Counted from the first letter of the stretch, positions 24,018-34,004 are shown. The stretch is 64,000 bases of DNA from CADCVQ01 sp038260305 (GCA_038260305.1 JBBSNY010000006.1:62001-126000); one strand, 5' to 3'. Numbers and translations: made by a program. Notes: a model not told the origin generated them from the letters alone.

Positions 24018-24179
24018 ATGATTGCGGCGCTCCGGCGCCAGACCGTCCGGCTGCTCGCGGTACTCGAGGACGAGCTGCTCGACCTGCGCTGCGGGGCCAG
24101 CTATCAGCGGCGCTTCGTCGCGGCGCACCGACGGGCCGGTGGCGTCCCGTCGACCGGCGGTCACGCCACACGCCTGTGA
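24018..24179 (+). CDS. Possible small protein (53 aa)
   Basis: A 53-residue frame starts at an ATG 58 bp from the divergent methyltransferase start. It reads as a helical N-terminal part (LRRQTVRLLAVLEDELLDL) and a basic tail, and ends 12 bp before the next gene on the same strand. There is no clear ribosome site or family. It may be real or merely an open frame in GC-rich DNA. Confidence 0.3.
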   Translation: MIAALRRQTVRLLAVLEDELLDLRCGASYQRRFVAAHRRAGGVPSTGGHATRL

Positions 24180-24191
24180 GACGATGCGCCG

Positions 24192-24869
24192 ATGAGCGGG
24201 CACTGGCCGCCACGACGCGGCCGGATAGCCGCGCTGCCACTGGTGGGCGCGCTCCTGTTCGTCGGGACGCCTGCCGCGGCGACGTCCGCCGCGTCGCACG
24301 CCCGCGCGACCTGCCCGTTCCCGCACGCCAAGGTCGTGCGCGCGAGCTCGCTCGCTCGCGTCTTTCGGGCCGGCGAGTTCCTCGCCGGCTGCTCGCGCGA
24401 TCACAAGATCAAGACGATCGCCCACGAAGGCTCCCTCGAGGACGGCATGGGCAGCGAGGACTACGCGCACGTGCGGGTCGCGGGGACGTGGGTGGCCTTC
24501 GAGGGCACGGGCTACTTCCTCCCGATCACGGAGAGCCTCGTCACCGTCGTCGATCTGCGCCGCGCGGGCAAGCGGGTCGAGAAGGGGACGACCGGCTACA
24601 GCAACGGCTTTCGCCTGACGGCGCCCGCGCGGATCGTCCACCTCCCGTCGAACGTCCACGTCACCGACCTCGAGCTGCGCAACAGCGGCACCGTAGCGTG
24701 GATCCAGTCCGACCCGGCGACGGGCCAGCTCGCCGTCCGCGTCCGCACCCGCCACGCCACGACCGATCTCGCGGCCGGCGCGGATATCGATCCCGCCTCC
24801 CTGCACCTGAAGGGCACCCGGCTGAGCTGGATGCAAGCCGGCGCCGAGCACTCCGCGCGCATCGCCTGA
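24192..24869 (+). CDS. Secreted hypothetical protein (sensor-like repeat family)
   Basis: This is a 225-residue exported protein with signal peptide LPLVGALLFVGTPAAATSA. The mature part has two disulfide-capable cysteines (ATCPF and AGCSRD) and beta units such as VRVAGTWVAFEGTGYF, LELRNSGTVAWIQSD and ADIDPASLHLKGTRLSWMQ. The same pattern (RVANVTSLVLRSNGSVAWI, LALAGSTIYW) appears in the protein at 47551, so the two are paralogues from different loci. The family has no named function. The ATG start gives a typical twin-Arg-like N-terminus (PPRRGRIAA) ahead of the hydrophobic stretch. Confidence 0.75.
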   Translation: MSGHWPPRRGRIAALPLVGALLFVGTPAAATSAASHARATCPFPHAKVVRASSLARVFRAGEFLAGCSRDHKIKTIAHEGSLEDGMGSEDYAHVRVAGTWVAFEGTGYFLPITESLVTVVDLRRAGKRVEKGTTGYSNGFRLTAPARIVHLPSNVHVTDLELRNSGTVAWIQSDPATGQLAVRVRTRHATTDLAAGADIDPASLHLKGTRLSWMQAGAEHSARIA

Positions 24870-24940
24870 AGCGCGGCGCCCGACAGAGTCACCGCGCCGA
24901 CGACCTTGATCGGCAGGCCGCTCCCGCAGCACTGTAGGGG

Positions 24941-24983
24941 GTGTGTCGGGTTCAGGCCGCTCGACAGCCCGAATCCGACACAC
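24941..24983 (+). other. Stable hairpin between secreted gene and ABC operon
   Basis: GTGTGTCGGGTTC at 24941-24953 and GAATCCGACACAC at 24971-24983 make a 13-bp stem with one G-U pair in plus-strand RNA and a 17-base loop. It lies 72 bp after the stop of the secreted protein gene and 29 bp before the ABC gene start. It may terminate the former or sit in the leader of the latter; there is no U-tract. Confidence 0.5.
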
Positions 24984-25011
24984 CACTCGATCACCATGCG
25001 CGGCGGCGCTG

Positions 25012-25776
25012 ATGGAGGACGCGGCGACCTACGATGGCACCGTGCAGCCCGAACCGGCCGTCCCCGACGCGCCGCCACTTCGGACCGAGCGGCTGAGCCG
25101 CAGCTTCGGCCGCCTCGTCGCACTCGCGGAGCTCAGCGTGACCGTACAGGCGGGCGAATGCCTGGCGCTCATCGGCGCCAACGGCAGCGGCAAGTCGACC
25201 GCGGTGCGGGCGATTTCCGGCTGGCTCGAACCGACCGGCGGCACCGTGCGCGTCTGCGGCCACGACCCGCACAGCGAGCCCGACGCGGAGTCCGCGCGCG
25301 GCGCGATGGCGGTCGTGCCCGACTCGCCGCTGCTCTACGACGACCTGACCGTGCGCCAGCACCTCGAGCTTGTCGCGCTCGCGCACGGGGCCGCCGATGA
25401 CGACCTCGACGAGCGCATCGACGAGCTGCTGCACCGCATCGGGCTCGAGGCGCGGGCGCAGTTCGTCCCGCGCGAGCTCTCGCGCGGCATGCGCCAGAAG
25501 GCGCAGCTCGCCTGCGCGCTCATCCGCCCGGCCGCGCTGCTGATCCTCGACGAGCCCGTCGTCGGCCTCGACCCGCCGTCGCAGGCGCTGCTCGGCACGC
25601 TGCTGGCGGAGGCGAAGGCGGCCGGTACCGCCGTCGTCCTGACGACCCACCAGCTGCGCTTCGCCGACGGCATCGCCGACCGCGCCGTCTTCCTGGACGA
25701 GGGCGAGGTCGCCGACGAGGGGCCGTGGGCCGAGGTCTTCGAGCGCGCCAGGTCGCGCGGATGGCAGCCGGACTGA
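25012..25776 (+). CDS. ABC transporter ATP-binding protein
   Basis: This is an ABC-type ATPase of 254 residues. The Walker A motif is IGANGSGKST, the Q-loop is PDSPLLYDDLTV, the signature is LSRGMRQKAQLACAL, Walker B is LLILDEPVVGLDP, and the H-loop is LTTHQL. The LSRGMRQK form is typical of ABC-2/daunorubicin-type exporters. The ATG is chosen from several in-frame options; a GTG ten codons later is possible. It overlaps the membrane gene by 16 bases, so the two form an exporter. The substrate is unknown. Confidence 0.93.
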   Translation: MEDAATYDGTVQPEPAVPDAPPLRTERLSRSFGRLVALAELSVTVQAGECLALIGANGSGKSTAVRAISGWLEPTGGTVRVCGHDPHSEPDAESARGAMAVVPDSPLLYDDLTVRQHLELVALAHGAADDDLDERIDELLHRIGLEARAQFVPRELSRGMRQKAQLACALIRPAALLILDEPVVGLDPPSQALLGTLLAEAKAAGTAVVLTTHQLRFADGIADRAVFLDEGEVADEGPWAEVFERARSRGWQPD

Positions 25777-27443
25777 GTCTCGGCCTCCCGGCCGAGATCA
25801 CGCGGTCGCGCCTGCGCGACGTCCGCGGGTGGTGGCGCGCCGTCCATCCGCGCGCGCCGCTGTCGCAGCGGCTGTACGTCGTCTACTGCGTCGCGCTCTA
25901 CGGGCTGCTGGGGTACGGGCTCGTCACCTCGACGGCGAAGGTCGTGCTGACGCCCGCCGCGCTCGCGGACTGGGGACCGGCCCTGGGGCTCGTCGCGCTG
26001 CTGCTCGGTGCGCGCTGGGGCGCCGTCCAGGGGCCGGTCGTCTACTCCGTCGCCGACGTCGCGCAGCTTCTGGGCGCTCCGCTGCCGCGGCGCGAGCTCG
26101 CGACCCGCCGGCTCGTGCGCGCGCTCGTGCTCGGCGCCGCCGCGGGCGCGGTGATCGCCGCCTGCGCGATCGTCGGGCTGGCCGGCCAGCCGGGCGCGAT
26201 CGGCACGGCCGCAGCGGCCGGGCTCGTCGCGGGCATCGCGCTCGGCGGCGTGCTCGCGGTGCTCGCCGGGTGGGCGGTCCAGGCCTCGGCGCGCGCAGAT
26301 CGCGCGTTGCGCCTCGCGACGTGGCCGCTACTCGCTGCGGCCGGCGCCCTCGCCTGGGCCGCGCAGACGAGCACCCTCGGGCGCGACGTGGCGCTGTCGT
26401 CGGGCCCGTGGGGCTGGGCGATCGCGCCGGCCACCGGCATCGGGCAGGCGCGCTGGCTCGCGACGCTGGCCGTCCTAGCGGCCGTCACGCTGGCCGCGGC
26501 GATCGTCGCCGTGCGCCGCTGCGGGCACTGCCCGACCGAGCGCCACTTCGCGCGCGCCGAGGCGCGCAACGGCGCGATCGCGTCAATGATGAGCTTCGAC
26601 GCGCGCACCGCCCGCCGCAGTCTCGCCGCGGTCGGCGGCGGCGGCGCGGCGCCCTCACGCCCGCGCAGCGCCGACCTGGGTCCGCTACGGCGGGCGTTCG
26701 GCCGCGCCGCGAGCCGCTCGGTGCGCCGAGACGGCGCTCGCCAGCGGCCCGCGCCCGACGCGAGTCGGCCAGCGCGCGGGCCGGAGCTCGCCGTCGTCTG
26801 GCGCGACGCGGTCGTAACGCTGCGCGCCCGCGCGCGCCTCGTCCAGGCCGTGGTGCTTGCGGGCGGCGGGACGCTCCTGAGCGTTGTCGACGGGCATCCG
26901 CTCGCCGTCATCGGCGGCCAGCTCGCGACCTACGTCGCAGCAGCACAGCTGCTCGAGCCGCTCCGCGCGGAGATCGACGCGCCGAGCCGCGTGCGCGCGC
27001 TGCTGCGGGCGCGGATCGGCCGCGTGCTCGCCTCGCACGCGGTCGTGCCGGCGCTGGTCGTGAGCGCGGCGAGCATGACCGCGGCGGCCGGCGGCGCCAT
27101 CGCCGGGGTGCTCGAGCCCGACCATGGCGCCGTCTGCGCGCTCGTCGCGATCGCGGCGGCGCCGACCGTCACTCTGTGCGCCGGGATGTCGTCGCGGCGC
27201 GGCGGCCGGCTGCCGCTCAAGGTCCTCACTTTCGCCACCGGCGGCGATCCGACGGGCGCAGGGATCGGCGTCATCGTCGGCTGGCTGTTGCTGTGGCCGA
27301 CGCTCGCGGCTGCGCTCGGGGCGATCCCGGTGCTCGTCGCCTCGGGCGCGCCCTCCAGCGCCCTGACGGTCACGCTGCTCTGCTGTGTCGCGGCACCCGC
27401 CGCGATCACCGGTGCGCTCGCGCGCGAGCTCGACGAGGCGTGA
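25761..27443 (+). CDS. ABC exporter membrane protein
   Basis: This is a 560-residue polytopic membrane protein with about ten or more hydrophobic segments, for example LYVVYCVALYGLLGYGLVTS, AALADWGPALGLVALLLGA and VLGAAAGAVIAACAIVGLAG. The middle has a cytoplasmic arginine/alanine-rich loop (about residues 270-340). It resembles actinobacterial permeases that pair with a single ATPase, but I see no enzymatic motif. It starts inside the ATPase gene at an ATG (16-base overlap), so the two are coupled. The transported substrate cannot be deduced. Confidence 0.85.
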   Translation: MAAGLSLGLPAEITRSRLRDVRGWWRAVHPRAPLSQRLYVVYCVALYGLLGYGLVTSTAKVVLTPAALADWGPALGLVALLLGARWGAVQGPVVYSVADVAQLLGAPLPRRELATRRLVRALVLGAAAGAVIAACAIVGLAGQPGAIGTAAAAGLVAGIALGGVLAVLAGWAVQASARADRALRLATWPLLAAAGALAWAAQTSTLGRDVALSSGPWGWAIAPATGIGQARWLATLAVLAAVTLAAAIVAVRRCGHCPTERHFARAEARNGAIASMMSFDARTARRSLAAVGGGGAAPSRPRSADLGPLRRAFGRAASRSVRRDGARQRPAPDASRPARGPELAVVWRDAVVTLRARARLVQAVVLAGGGTLLSVVDGHPLAVIGGQLATYVAAAQLLEPLRAEIDAPSRVRALLRARIGRVLASHAVVPALVVSAASMTAAAGGAIAGVLEPDHGAVCALVAIAAAPTVTLCAGMSSRRGGRLPLKVLTFATGGDPTGAGIGVIVGWLLLWPTLAAALGAIPVLVASGAPSSALTVTLLCCVAAPAAITGALARELDEA

Positions 27444-27584
27444 TGGACACCCGCCGCGGGGGCGAGCCTGCGGTCGCCGGTGGACAGACCGCACGGCACC
27501 GCTGCCGCTCGCATCTGACGAGCCGGTCGGCCTGGCGGTCATCCAGCGCGAGGTTCCCGAGTCGGCAGATCACGCGGACGGGCC

Positions 27585-27701
27585 GGTGCATCTGTGACGG
27601 ATGAACGGGCGCCTTGTTCTGCGTCCGTCGCAGATGCATCCATATCGTGTCGATTGCTCCGGGTGTCGCCTCGCGGCGGATTGACCCGTCACAGATGCAC
27701 C
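27585..27701 (-). repeat. Dispersed 117-bp palindromic repeat, copy 2
   Basis: Read on the minus strand this begins GGTGCATCTGTGACGG and ends CCGTCACAGATGCACC, and aligns along its length with copy 1 at 18101-18216. It lies between two convergent genes (the ABC membrane protein and malQ). The 27444-27801 spacer otherwise has no gene; a short CCGA tandem sits at about 27779-27800. The inverted orientation relative to copy 1 and the conserved ends support a mobile or hairpin-forming repeat. Confidence 0.8.
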
Positions 27702-27801
27702 CGAACCCGTCGAACCGCAAACCCGCGCCCACCGCAAGGCCTCACGTGGAGGGCCGCTGCGAGATCGCCCGGCTTGCGGCCCGACCTACCGACCGACCGA
27801 C

Positions 27802-29037
27802 TCAGACCAGCCGGCCGGCCTCCTCGGTCGCCGCGCGCAGGCGCCGCGCGTGCTCGGCGCTCAACGCGCCCGGCGCCATCCGCCAGCGCCACGAGCCCGT
27901 CGCGCGGCCGGGGACGTTCATCCGCGCCTCGCTACCGAGCCCGAGGACGTCCTGCGCCTGGACCATCGCCAGCTGCGCCGGCGAGCTGAACGTCAGCCGG
28001 ATGAGCGACCACCACGGCTCGTCCTCGACGATCCCCGCCGCCGCGATCTGCGCCGAAGCGGCGGCGCGCGTGAGGTCCGGGAGCGTCTCCCACCAGCCGC
28101 GCAGCGTGTCCTGGTCGTGCGTGCCCGTGTACGCCACCTTGTCGGCCGTGTGGTGCTCGAGGCGATGGGGCCCATGCGGGTCGTCGGGATCGAAGCCGAA
28201 CTGCATGACGACCATCCCGGGGAAGCCGAGCTCGCGGCGCAGCCGGTCGACGGGCTCGGTGATGACGCCGAGGTCCTCGGCGATCACCGGCAACGAGCCG
28301 AGCTCGGCCGCCGCCGCCGCGAACACCGCGCGGCCGGGCCCGCGCCGCCAGCGTCCGCCGCGGGCGTCGGCCGCGCCCTCGGGTACCGACCAGTAGGCGA
28401 CGAAGCCGCGGAAGTGGTCGATCCGCGTGACGTCGAAGAGATCGAAGGTGCGGCGCAGGCGCTCGGTCCACCAGCGGTAGCCGCGGCGCTGCATCGCCGG
28501 CCAGTCATACAGCGGGTTGCCCCATAGTTGGCCCTTGTCGGAGTAGACGTCCGGCGGCGCGCCCGAGACCTCGCCGCTCAGAAACAGCCGCGGGTGCGCG
28601 AGGTGGTCGGCGCCGCCGGGCGCGACGTAGATCGGCACGTCGCCGATGAGCCCGACGCCGCGCTCGCCCGCGTACGCGCGCAGGGCGCTCCACTCGCGCT
28701 CGAAGCGCACCTGGTCGGCGACCGCGCGGCGCCCGCCGGCAACCCGCTCCCAGTCGGCGATCCAGAACGACTCGCGGGCGCGAAAGGCCTCGATCTCCTC
28801 GGCGCTAACCTCAGCGGAGGGATCGGCGAGCAGCCCCCGCCAGGCCGCGAACGCGGATGCCGACTTGTAGGGAGATCGAGCGCGGTCCGGCGGACCGAGC
28901 GGCAGCATCTGCCACCAGGACTGGCCCGCGGCCTGCAGCCAGTCGACGAAGCGGAAGGCGTCATCGCCGAGTGTTGCGGAGGCGAGGCTCGTCGGATGGA
29001 GCTGGACCCCCGACGTCCGACGTTGCAGTGCCTTCAC
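27802..29037 (-). CDS. malQ: 4-alpha-glucanotransferase (amylomaltase)
   Basis: This is a GH77 disproportionating enzyme that moves maltosyl or larger units between maltodextrins. It begins RRTSGVQLHPTSLAS, close to the family N-terminus, and has SWWQMLPLGP and SPYKSASAFA. The catalytic nucleophile is D207 in TRIDHFRGF and the acid/base is E254 in VIAEDLGVIT. GTHDQDT follows. At 411 residues it is shorter than most MalQ (about 500), mainly in the middle. The GTG start gives the right N-terminus; the gene is divergent from glgE over a 36-bp spacer, so both share a promoter region. Confidence 0.93.
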   Translation of the reverse strand: MKALQRRTSGVQLHPTSLASATLGDDAFRFVDWLQAAGQSWWQMLPLGPPDRARSPYKSASAFAAWRGLLADPSAEVSAEEIEAFRARESFWIADWERVAGGRRAVADQVRFEREWSALRAYAGERGVGLIGDVPIYVAPGGADHLAHPRLFLSGEVSGAPPDVYSDKGQLWGNPLYDWPAMQRRGYRWWTERLRRTFDLFDVTRIDHFRGFVAYWSVPEGAADARGGRWRRGPGRAVFAAAAAELGSLPVIAEDLGVITEPVDRLRRELGFPGMVVMQFGFDPDDPHGPHRLEHHTADKVAYTGTHDQDTLRGWWETLPDLTRAAASAQIAAAGIVEDEPWWSLIRLTFSSPAQLAMVQAQDVLGLGSEARMNVPGRATGSWRWRMAPGALSAEHARRLRAATEEAGRLV

Positions 29038-29073
29038 GTTTCCAAGCGCCCCGATCGGAGAGAGTGAGTAAGG

Positions 29074-31035
29074 ATGCCCGCGCCCAAGAGCTCGAAACCA
29101 GGTCCGCCCCGGACGACGCGCAAGCCCGCGCCGCCACGGATCCAGATCGTTGCCCCGGCGCCGGCGATCGACGGCGGACGCTTCCCCGCGAAGCGGACGG
29201 TTGGCGAGGCCGTGCGCGTCGGCGCCGACATCTTCAGCGACGGCCACGACGTCCTGCGTGCCGTCGTGCGCTTCCGCGGGCCCGGCGACGAGCGCTGGCA
29301 GGAGCGACCGATGCGGCGCATCGACGCGCACGTCGACGGCGATCGCTGGGTGGGGGAGTTCGAGGTCACCGAGCTTGGACGCTACACGTGGACCGTCGAG
29401 GCCTGGATCGAGCCGTTCACGGGCTGGCGCGACGAGCTGCGGCGCAAGGTCGCCGCCGGCGAGCCCGATCTCAGCGGCGAGCTGTCCGAGGGCGGCGTCC
29501 TGCTCGCACAGGCCGCCAAGCGCGCAAACGGTGGCGACCGCAAGCACCTCGCCTCCGCCGCCGCCGCGATCGGCGACGCCGCCGCCGACGAGCCGCGCCG
29601 CCGCAAGGCCGCGCTGGCCCCGGCGCTACTCGAGCTCGTCGAGGCGTATCCCGACCGCAGCCGCTCGACGACTGCGACGCAGGAGCTCCACGTCGACGTC
29701 GACCGCGACCGGGCCCGCTTCGGCGCCTGGTATGAGCTCTTCCCGCGCTCGTGGGGCGGCCTGTCGGGCGTGGCCGAGAAGATCCCCGAGCTCGCCGAGC
29801 TCGGCTTCGACGTCCTCTACCTGCCGCCGATCCACCCGATCGGGCTGACGAACCGCAAGGGCCCGAACAACGCGCTCGTCGCCGCGCCCGGCGACCCCGG
29901 CTCGCCGTGGGCGATCGGTGACGCGAGCGGCGGCCACACGGCGCTGCATCCCGACCTCGGCACGTTCGAGGACTTCGACGCGCTCGTCGCCGTCTCCGGC
30001 GAGCACGGCGTCGACGTCGCGTTGGACTTCGCGATCCAGTGCTCGGCCGACCACCCGTGGCTGAGCGAGCATCCGGAGTGGTTCAACCGCCGCCCCGACG
30101 GCACGCTGAAGTACGCCGAGAACCCGCCGAAGAAGTACCAGGACATCTACAACGTCAACTGGGACTGCGAGGACTGGCGCGGCCTGTGGGACGCGCTGCG
30201 CGACATCGTGCGCTTCTGGGCCGATCGCGGTGTGAAGATCTTCCGCGTCGACAACCCGCACACGAAGCCGGTCGCCTTCTGGGAGTGGCTCATCGCCGAT
30301 CTACGCGAGGACCATCCGCAGCTCGTCTTCCTCGCCGAGGCCTTCACGCGCGCCGCGATGATGAAGATGCTCGCCAAGGTCGGCTTCAACCAGTCCTACA
30401 CGTACTTCACCTGGAAGAGCACGAAGTGGGAGCTCGAGGAGTACGTCACCGAGCTCGCCTCCAGCGGCATGCAGGAGTACTACCGACCGAACTTCTTCGT
30501 CAACACGCCGGACATCCTGACCGAGGAGCTGCAGACCGGCGGGCCGCCGAAGTTCGCCAGCCGGCTCGTGCTGGCGGCGACGCTGAGCCCGTCCTACGGC
30601 GTCTACTCGGGCTTCGAGAGCTTCGAGCGGGTCCCCGTCAAGCCCGGCTCCGAGGAGTACGACCACTCCGAGAAGTACGAGCTGAAATCCCGCTCGCTCG
30701 ACGGACCGCTGCTGACGCTGATCTCGCGCATCAACGCGGTCCGCCGCGAGAACGAGGCCTTTCATCACCTCGCGAACGTCCTGTTCCTCAGCACAGAGAA
30801 CGACGCGCTCATCGCCTACGCCAAGCGCACGGGCGACAACACCGTCATCTGCGTCGTCACGCTCGACCCCGTCAACGCCCAGGAGGGCGTCGTCCTCGTG
30901 CCCTACGAGCTCGGTCTGCCCCCCGTCTTCACTGTCACCGACCTGCTGTCGGGCGAGAGCTTCGACTGGCGTCTGGGGCGCAACTTCGTGCGCCTGGATC
31001 CCTACCGCGTCGCGCACCTGCTGAGGGTCACGTGA
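29074..31035 (+). CDS. glgE: Alpha-1,4-glucan:maltose-1-phosphate maltosyltransferase
   Basis: GlgE adds maltosyl units from maltose-1-phosphate to the non-reducing ends of alpha-1,4-glucan. The 653-residue protein has a basic N-terminal tail, a beta-rich N-terminal domain (residues about 25-200), and a GH13 catalytic barrel. The nucleophile is D393 in FRVDNPHTKP and the acid/base is E422 in FLAEAF, close to positions 394 and 423 of Streptomyces GlgE. The NPHTKP phosphate-binding stretch is intact. It is the first gene of a coupled operon with treS, mak and glgB. The same ATG gives 36 bp of spacer to malQ. Confidence 0.95.
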   Translation: MPAPKSSKPGPPRTTRKPAPPRIQIVAPAPAIDGGRFPAKRTVGEAVRVGADIFSDGHDVLRAVVRFRGPGDERWQERPMRRIDAHVDGDRWVGEFEVTELGRYTWTVEAWIEPFTGWRDELRRKVAAGEPDLSGELSEGGVLLAQAAKRANGGDRKHLASAAAAIGDAAADEPRRRKAALAPALLELVEAYPDRSRSTTATQELHVDVDRDRARFGAWYELFPRSWGGLSGVAEKIPELAELGFDVLYLPPIHPIGLTNRKGPNNALVAAPGDPGSPWAIGDASGGHTALHPDLGTFEDFDALVAVSGEHGVDVALDFAIQCSADHPWLSEHPEWFNRRPDGTLKYAENPPKKYQDIYNVNWDCEDWRGLWDALRDIVRFWADRGVKIFRVDNPHTKPVAFWEWLIADLREDHPQLVFLAEAFTRAAMMKMLAKVGFNQSYTYFTWKSTKWELEEYVTELASSGMQEYYRPNFFVNTPDILTEELQTGGPPKFASRLVLAATLSPSYGVYSGFESFERVPVKPGSEEYDHSEKYELKSRSLDGPLLTLISRINAVRRENEAFHHLANVLFLSTENDALIAYAKRTGDNTVICVVTLDPVNAQEGVVLVPYELGLPPVFTVTDLLSGESFDWRLGRNFVRLDPYRVAHLLRVT

Positions 31036-32708
31036 GCTCGGCCAGCCCCGAGTACCGGGGCGGGCACTGGTTCGAATCCGACCCGCTGTGGTTCAAGACG
31101 GCGATCTTCTACGAGATCCACCTGCGCGGCTTCTTCGATGGCACCGGCGACGGGCACGGCGACTTCCGCGGCCTGACGGAGAAGCTCGACTACTTGCAGT
31201 GGCTCGGCGTGACCTGCATCTGGCTGCTGCCGATGTACGAGTCGCCGGGCCGTGACGGCGGCTATGACATCGCCGACTTCTACAAGGTGCATTCGGACTA
31301 CGGCACGATCGAGGACGTCAAGTCGTTCATCGACGCGGCCCACGAGCGCGGCATCCGCGTCATCGCCGACCTCGTCATGAACCACACCTCGTCCGATCAC
31401 GCCTGGTTTCAGGAGGCGCGCTCGAGCGTGGACTCGCCGAAACGCGACTGGTACGTCTGGTCAGACGACAACTCGCGCTACGACGGCGCACGGATCATCT
31501 TCGTCGACACCGAGACGTCGAACTGGACGTGGGACGAGAAGGCCGGCGCCTACTACTGGCACCGCTTCTTCCATCACCAGCCCGACCTGAACTACGACAA
31601 CGCCGAGATGCGCGCGGCGATGATCGACGTGCTGCGCTTCTGGCTCGATCTCGGTCTCGACGGCTTTCGCCTCGATGCCGTGCCCTACCTCTACGAGCGC
31701 GAGGGCACGAACTGCGAGAACCTCGACGAGACGCACGCGTTCCTCAAGGAGGTGCGCGCGGTCGTCGACCGCGAGTTCCCCGACAAGGTGCTGCTCGCCG
31801 AGGCCAACCAGTGGCCGGCCGACGTCGTCGACTACTTCGGTGACGGCGACGAGTGCCACATGGCCTTTCACTTCCCCGTCATGCCGCGGATGTTCATGGG
31901 CCTGCGCCGCGAGGAGGCCGCGCCGATCCTCGAGATCCTCGCGCAGACCCCGCACATCCCCCAGAACTGCCAGTGGGGTCTGTTCCTGCGCAACCACGAC
32001 GAGCTGACGCTCGAGATGGTCACCGACGAGGAACGCGACTACATGTACTCCGAGTACGCGAAGGACCCGCGGATGAAGCTCAACGTCGGCATCCGCCGGC
32101 GCCTCGCGCCGCTGATGGACGGCGGCCGCGACGAGATCGAGCTGTTGCACGCGATGCTCTTCAGCCTGCCGGGCTCGCCGGTCCTCTACTACGGCGACGA
32201 GATCGCGATGGGCGACAACGTCTACCTCGGCGACCGCGACGGGGTGCGCACCCCGATGCAGTGGACGGGCGACCGCAACGGCGGCTTCTCGCGGGCGGAC
32301 TTCGCGCAGCTCTACGCGCCGCCGCTGATGGACCCCGTCTATGGCTTTCAGGCCGTCAACGTCGAGGCGCAGCTGCGCACGCCCGCGTCGCTGCTGCGCT
32401 GGATGCGGCGCTTCATCGCGCTGCGCAAGGAGCACCCGGTCTTCGGCCTCGGCACGTTCGAGGCGCTGACGCCGGGCAACCCGAAGATCTTCGCCTGCAT
32501 CCGCACCTACGAGGACGACGTCGTGCTCTGCGTGCACAACCTCGCGCGCTCCGCGCAGGCCGTCGAGCTCGACCTGTCGTGGTACAACGGCCGCCGGCCG
32601 GTCGAGATGTTCGGGCGTTCGCGCTTCCCCAAGATCGGCGAGCTGCCGTACCTGCTGACACTCGCGCCGCGCGGGTTCTTCTGGTTCTTGCTCGAGGAGG
32701 AGGAATAA
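31032..32708 (+). CDS. treS: Trehalose synthase (maltose alpha-D-glucosyltransferase)
   Basis: TreS interconverts maltose and trehalose. This 558-residue GH13 enzyme has the expected nucleophile D215 in GFRLDAVPYLYE, acid E257 in LAEANQ, and the third carboxylate D323 in RNHDELT. GDEIAMGDNVYLGDRDGVR and PMQWTGDRNGGFS are typical TreS signatures. The GTG start overlaps the glgE stop by three bases (GTGA), giving coupling. It feeds maltose to Mak for GlgE-driven glucan synthesis, or works in reverse. The C-terminal beta-sandwich is complete. Confidence 0.95.
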   Translation: MSSASPEYRGGHWFESDPLWFKTAIFYEIHLRGFFDGTGDGHGDFRGLTEKLDYLQWLGVTCIWLLPMYESPGRDGGYDIADFYKVHSDYGTIEDVKSFIDAAHERGIRVIADLVMNHTSSDHAWFQEARSSVDSPKRDWYVWSDDNSRYDGARIIFVDTETSNWTWDEKAGAYYWHRFFHHQPDLNYDNAEMRAAMIDVLRFWLDLGLDGFRLDAVPYLYEREGTNCENLDETHAFLKEVRAVVDREFPDKVLLAEANQWPADVVDYFGDGDECHMAFHFPVMPRMFMGLRREEAAPILEILAQTPHIPQNCQWGLFLRNHDELTLEMVTDEERDYMYSEYAKDPRMKLNVGIRRRLAPLMDGGRDEIELLHAMLFSLPGSPVLYYGDEIAMGDNVYLGDRDGVRTPMQWTGDRNGGFSRADFAQLYAPPLMDPVYGFQAVNVEAQLRTPASLLRWMRRFIALRKEHPVFGLGTFEALTPGNPKIFACIRTYEDDVVLCVHNLARSAQAVELDLSWYNGRRPVEMFGRSRFPKIGELPYLLTLAPRGFFWFLLEEEE

Positions 32709-32712
32709 CCGG

Positions 32713-34004
32713 ATGAGCCTTCCTGACGCCATCACGGAGCCGCTCGAGGAGTGGGTCGTCAAGCAGCGCTGGTTTGCGTCCAAGTCGCGCGAGATCGCCG
32801 CGCTGAACACGCTGAAGCGCGTCGAGCTGTCGGCCGACCCGCGGCTGGAGATCGCGCTCCTCGAGGCACGCTTCCAGGCCGGCACGCACGAGCTCTACCA
32901 GCTCGTCCCCGGCGATCCCGACGGCGCCCGGGTGCTCGGCGAGCTGCTCGGCGGCGAGGCGAACATCGACGGCGTCACGTTCCATGGCGGCGTCACGCCG
33001 ACCGGCGAGATGCGGCCGATGGGCGCCGAGCAGTCCAACTCGTCGGTCGTCTTCGGCGGCGAGTACGTGCTGAAGGTCTTCCGCCGGCTCGAGCCGGGGG
33101 TCAACCCGGAGCTCGAGATGCTGCGCTTCCTCTCCTCGCGCTCGTTTCCGAACATCGCCGCGCTGGCGGGCTGGTATGAGTACGCGGGCGAGCTCATGCA
33201 CGCGACGCTCGGCGTCATGCAGGAGTTCGTCGGCGACGCCCACGACGGCTGGCAGCTCGCGATGGACGACCCCGAGGCGCTGCTGGCGCGGGTGCCCGAG
33301 CTCGGCACGGCGACCGGCGAGATGCACAGCGTGCTGGCGTCGGACCCCGACGACCCGGCGTTCGCGCCGGAGGAGCCGAGCGCCGAGGCGCTGTCGCTGT
33401 TGACGGCGACGATCGACGAGCAGATCGAGCGGGTGTTCGTCGACCTGCCCGACGACAACCCCGCACTTGAGCCGATCCGCGGCCGCGCCGAGGAGGTGCG
33501 CGAGCGCCTGCAGCTCATGTCGCACGTCGGCGTCGGCGGGCGGCTGATCCGCCACCACGGCGACTACCACCTCGGCCAGACCCTGTTGACCGGGCCCGCC
33601 CACCCCGTGGATGGTGGGAACGATTTCAGGTGGATCATCCTGGACTTCGAGGGCGAGCCCGCGCGCTCGCTGCTCGAGCGCCGCCGCAAGCGCTCGCCGC
33701 TGCGCGACGTTGCCGGCATGCTGCGTTCGTTCGCCTACGCGGCGTCGGCGTCGCGCCTGTTGCGCGGCGTGCCCGCGCCCGACGGCTGGGAGCAGCAGGC
33801 GCGCGAAGGCTTCCTCGCCGCCTACATGGACGCCGTCGATCCGACGCTGCTGCCCGCGGGCCGGCCGGCGACCGAGAAGCTGCTGCAGATCTTCGAGCTC
33901 GAGAAGGCGGTCTACGAACTGCGCTACGAGCTCAACAACCGTCCCGACTGGGTGCCGATCCCCGTTGCGGGGATCGCCCGATTGCTGGAGACCGAGGTCA
34001 CTTC

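Noticed and set aside
27779..27800. Short CCGA tandem repeat before the malQ stop
   Set aside because: Only about four units, within GC-rich intergenic DNA; no sign of function or of a longer array.
31060..31085. tRNA T-loop-like GGTTCGAATCC
   Set aside because: It falls inside the start of treS and encodes the TreS protein in frame; no acceptor stem or anticodon arm can be placed around it.
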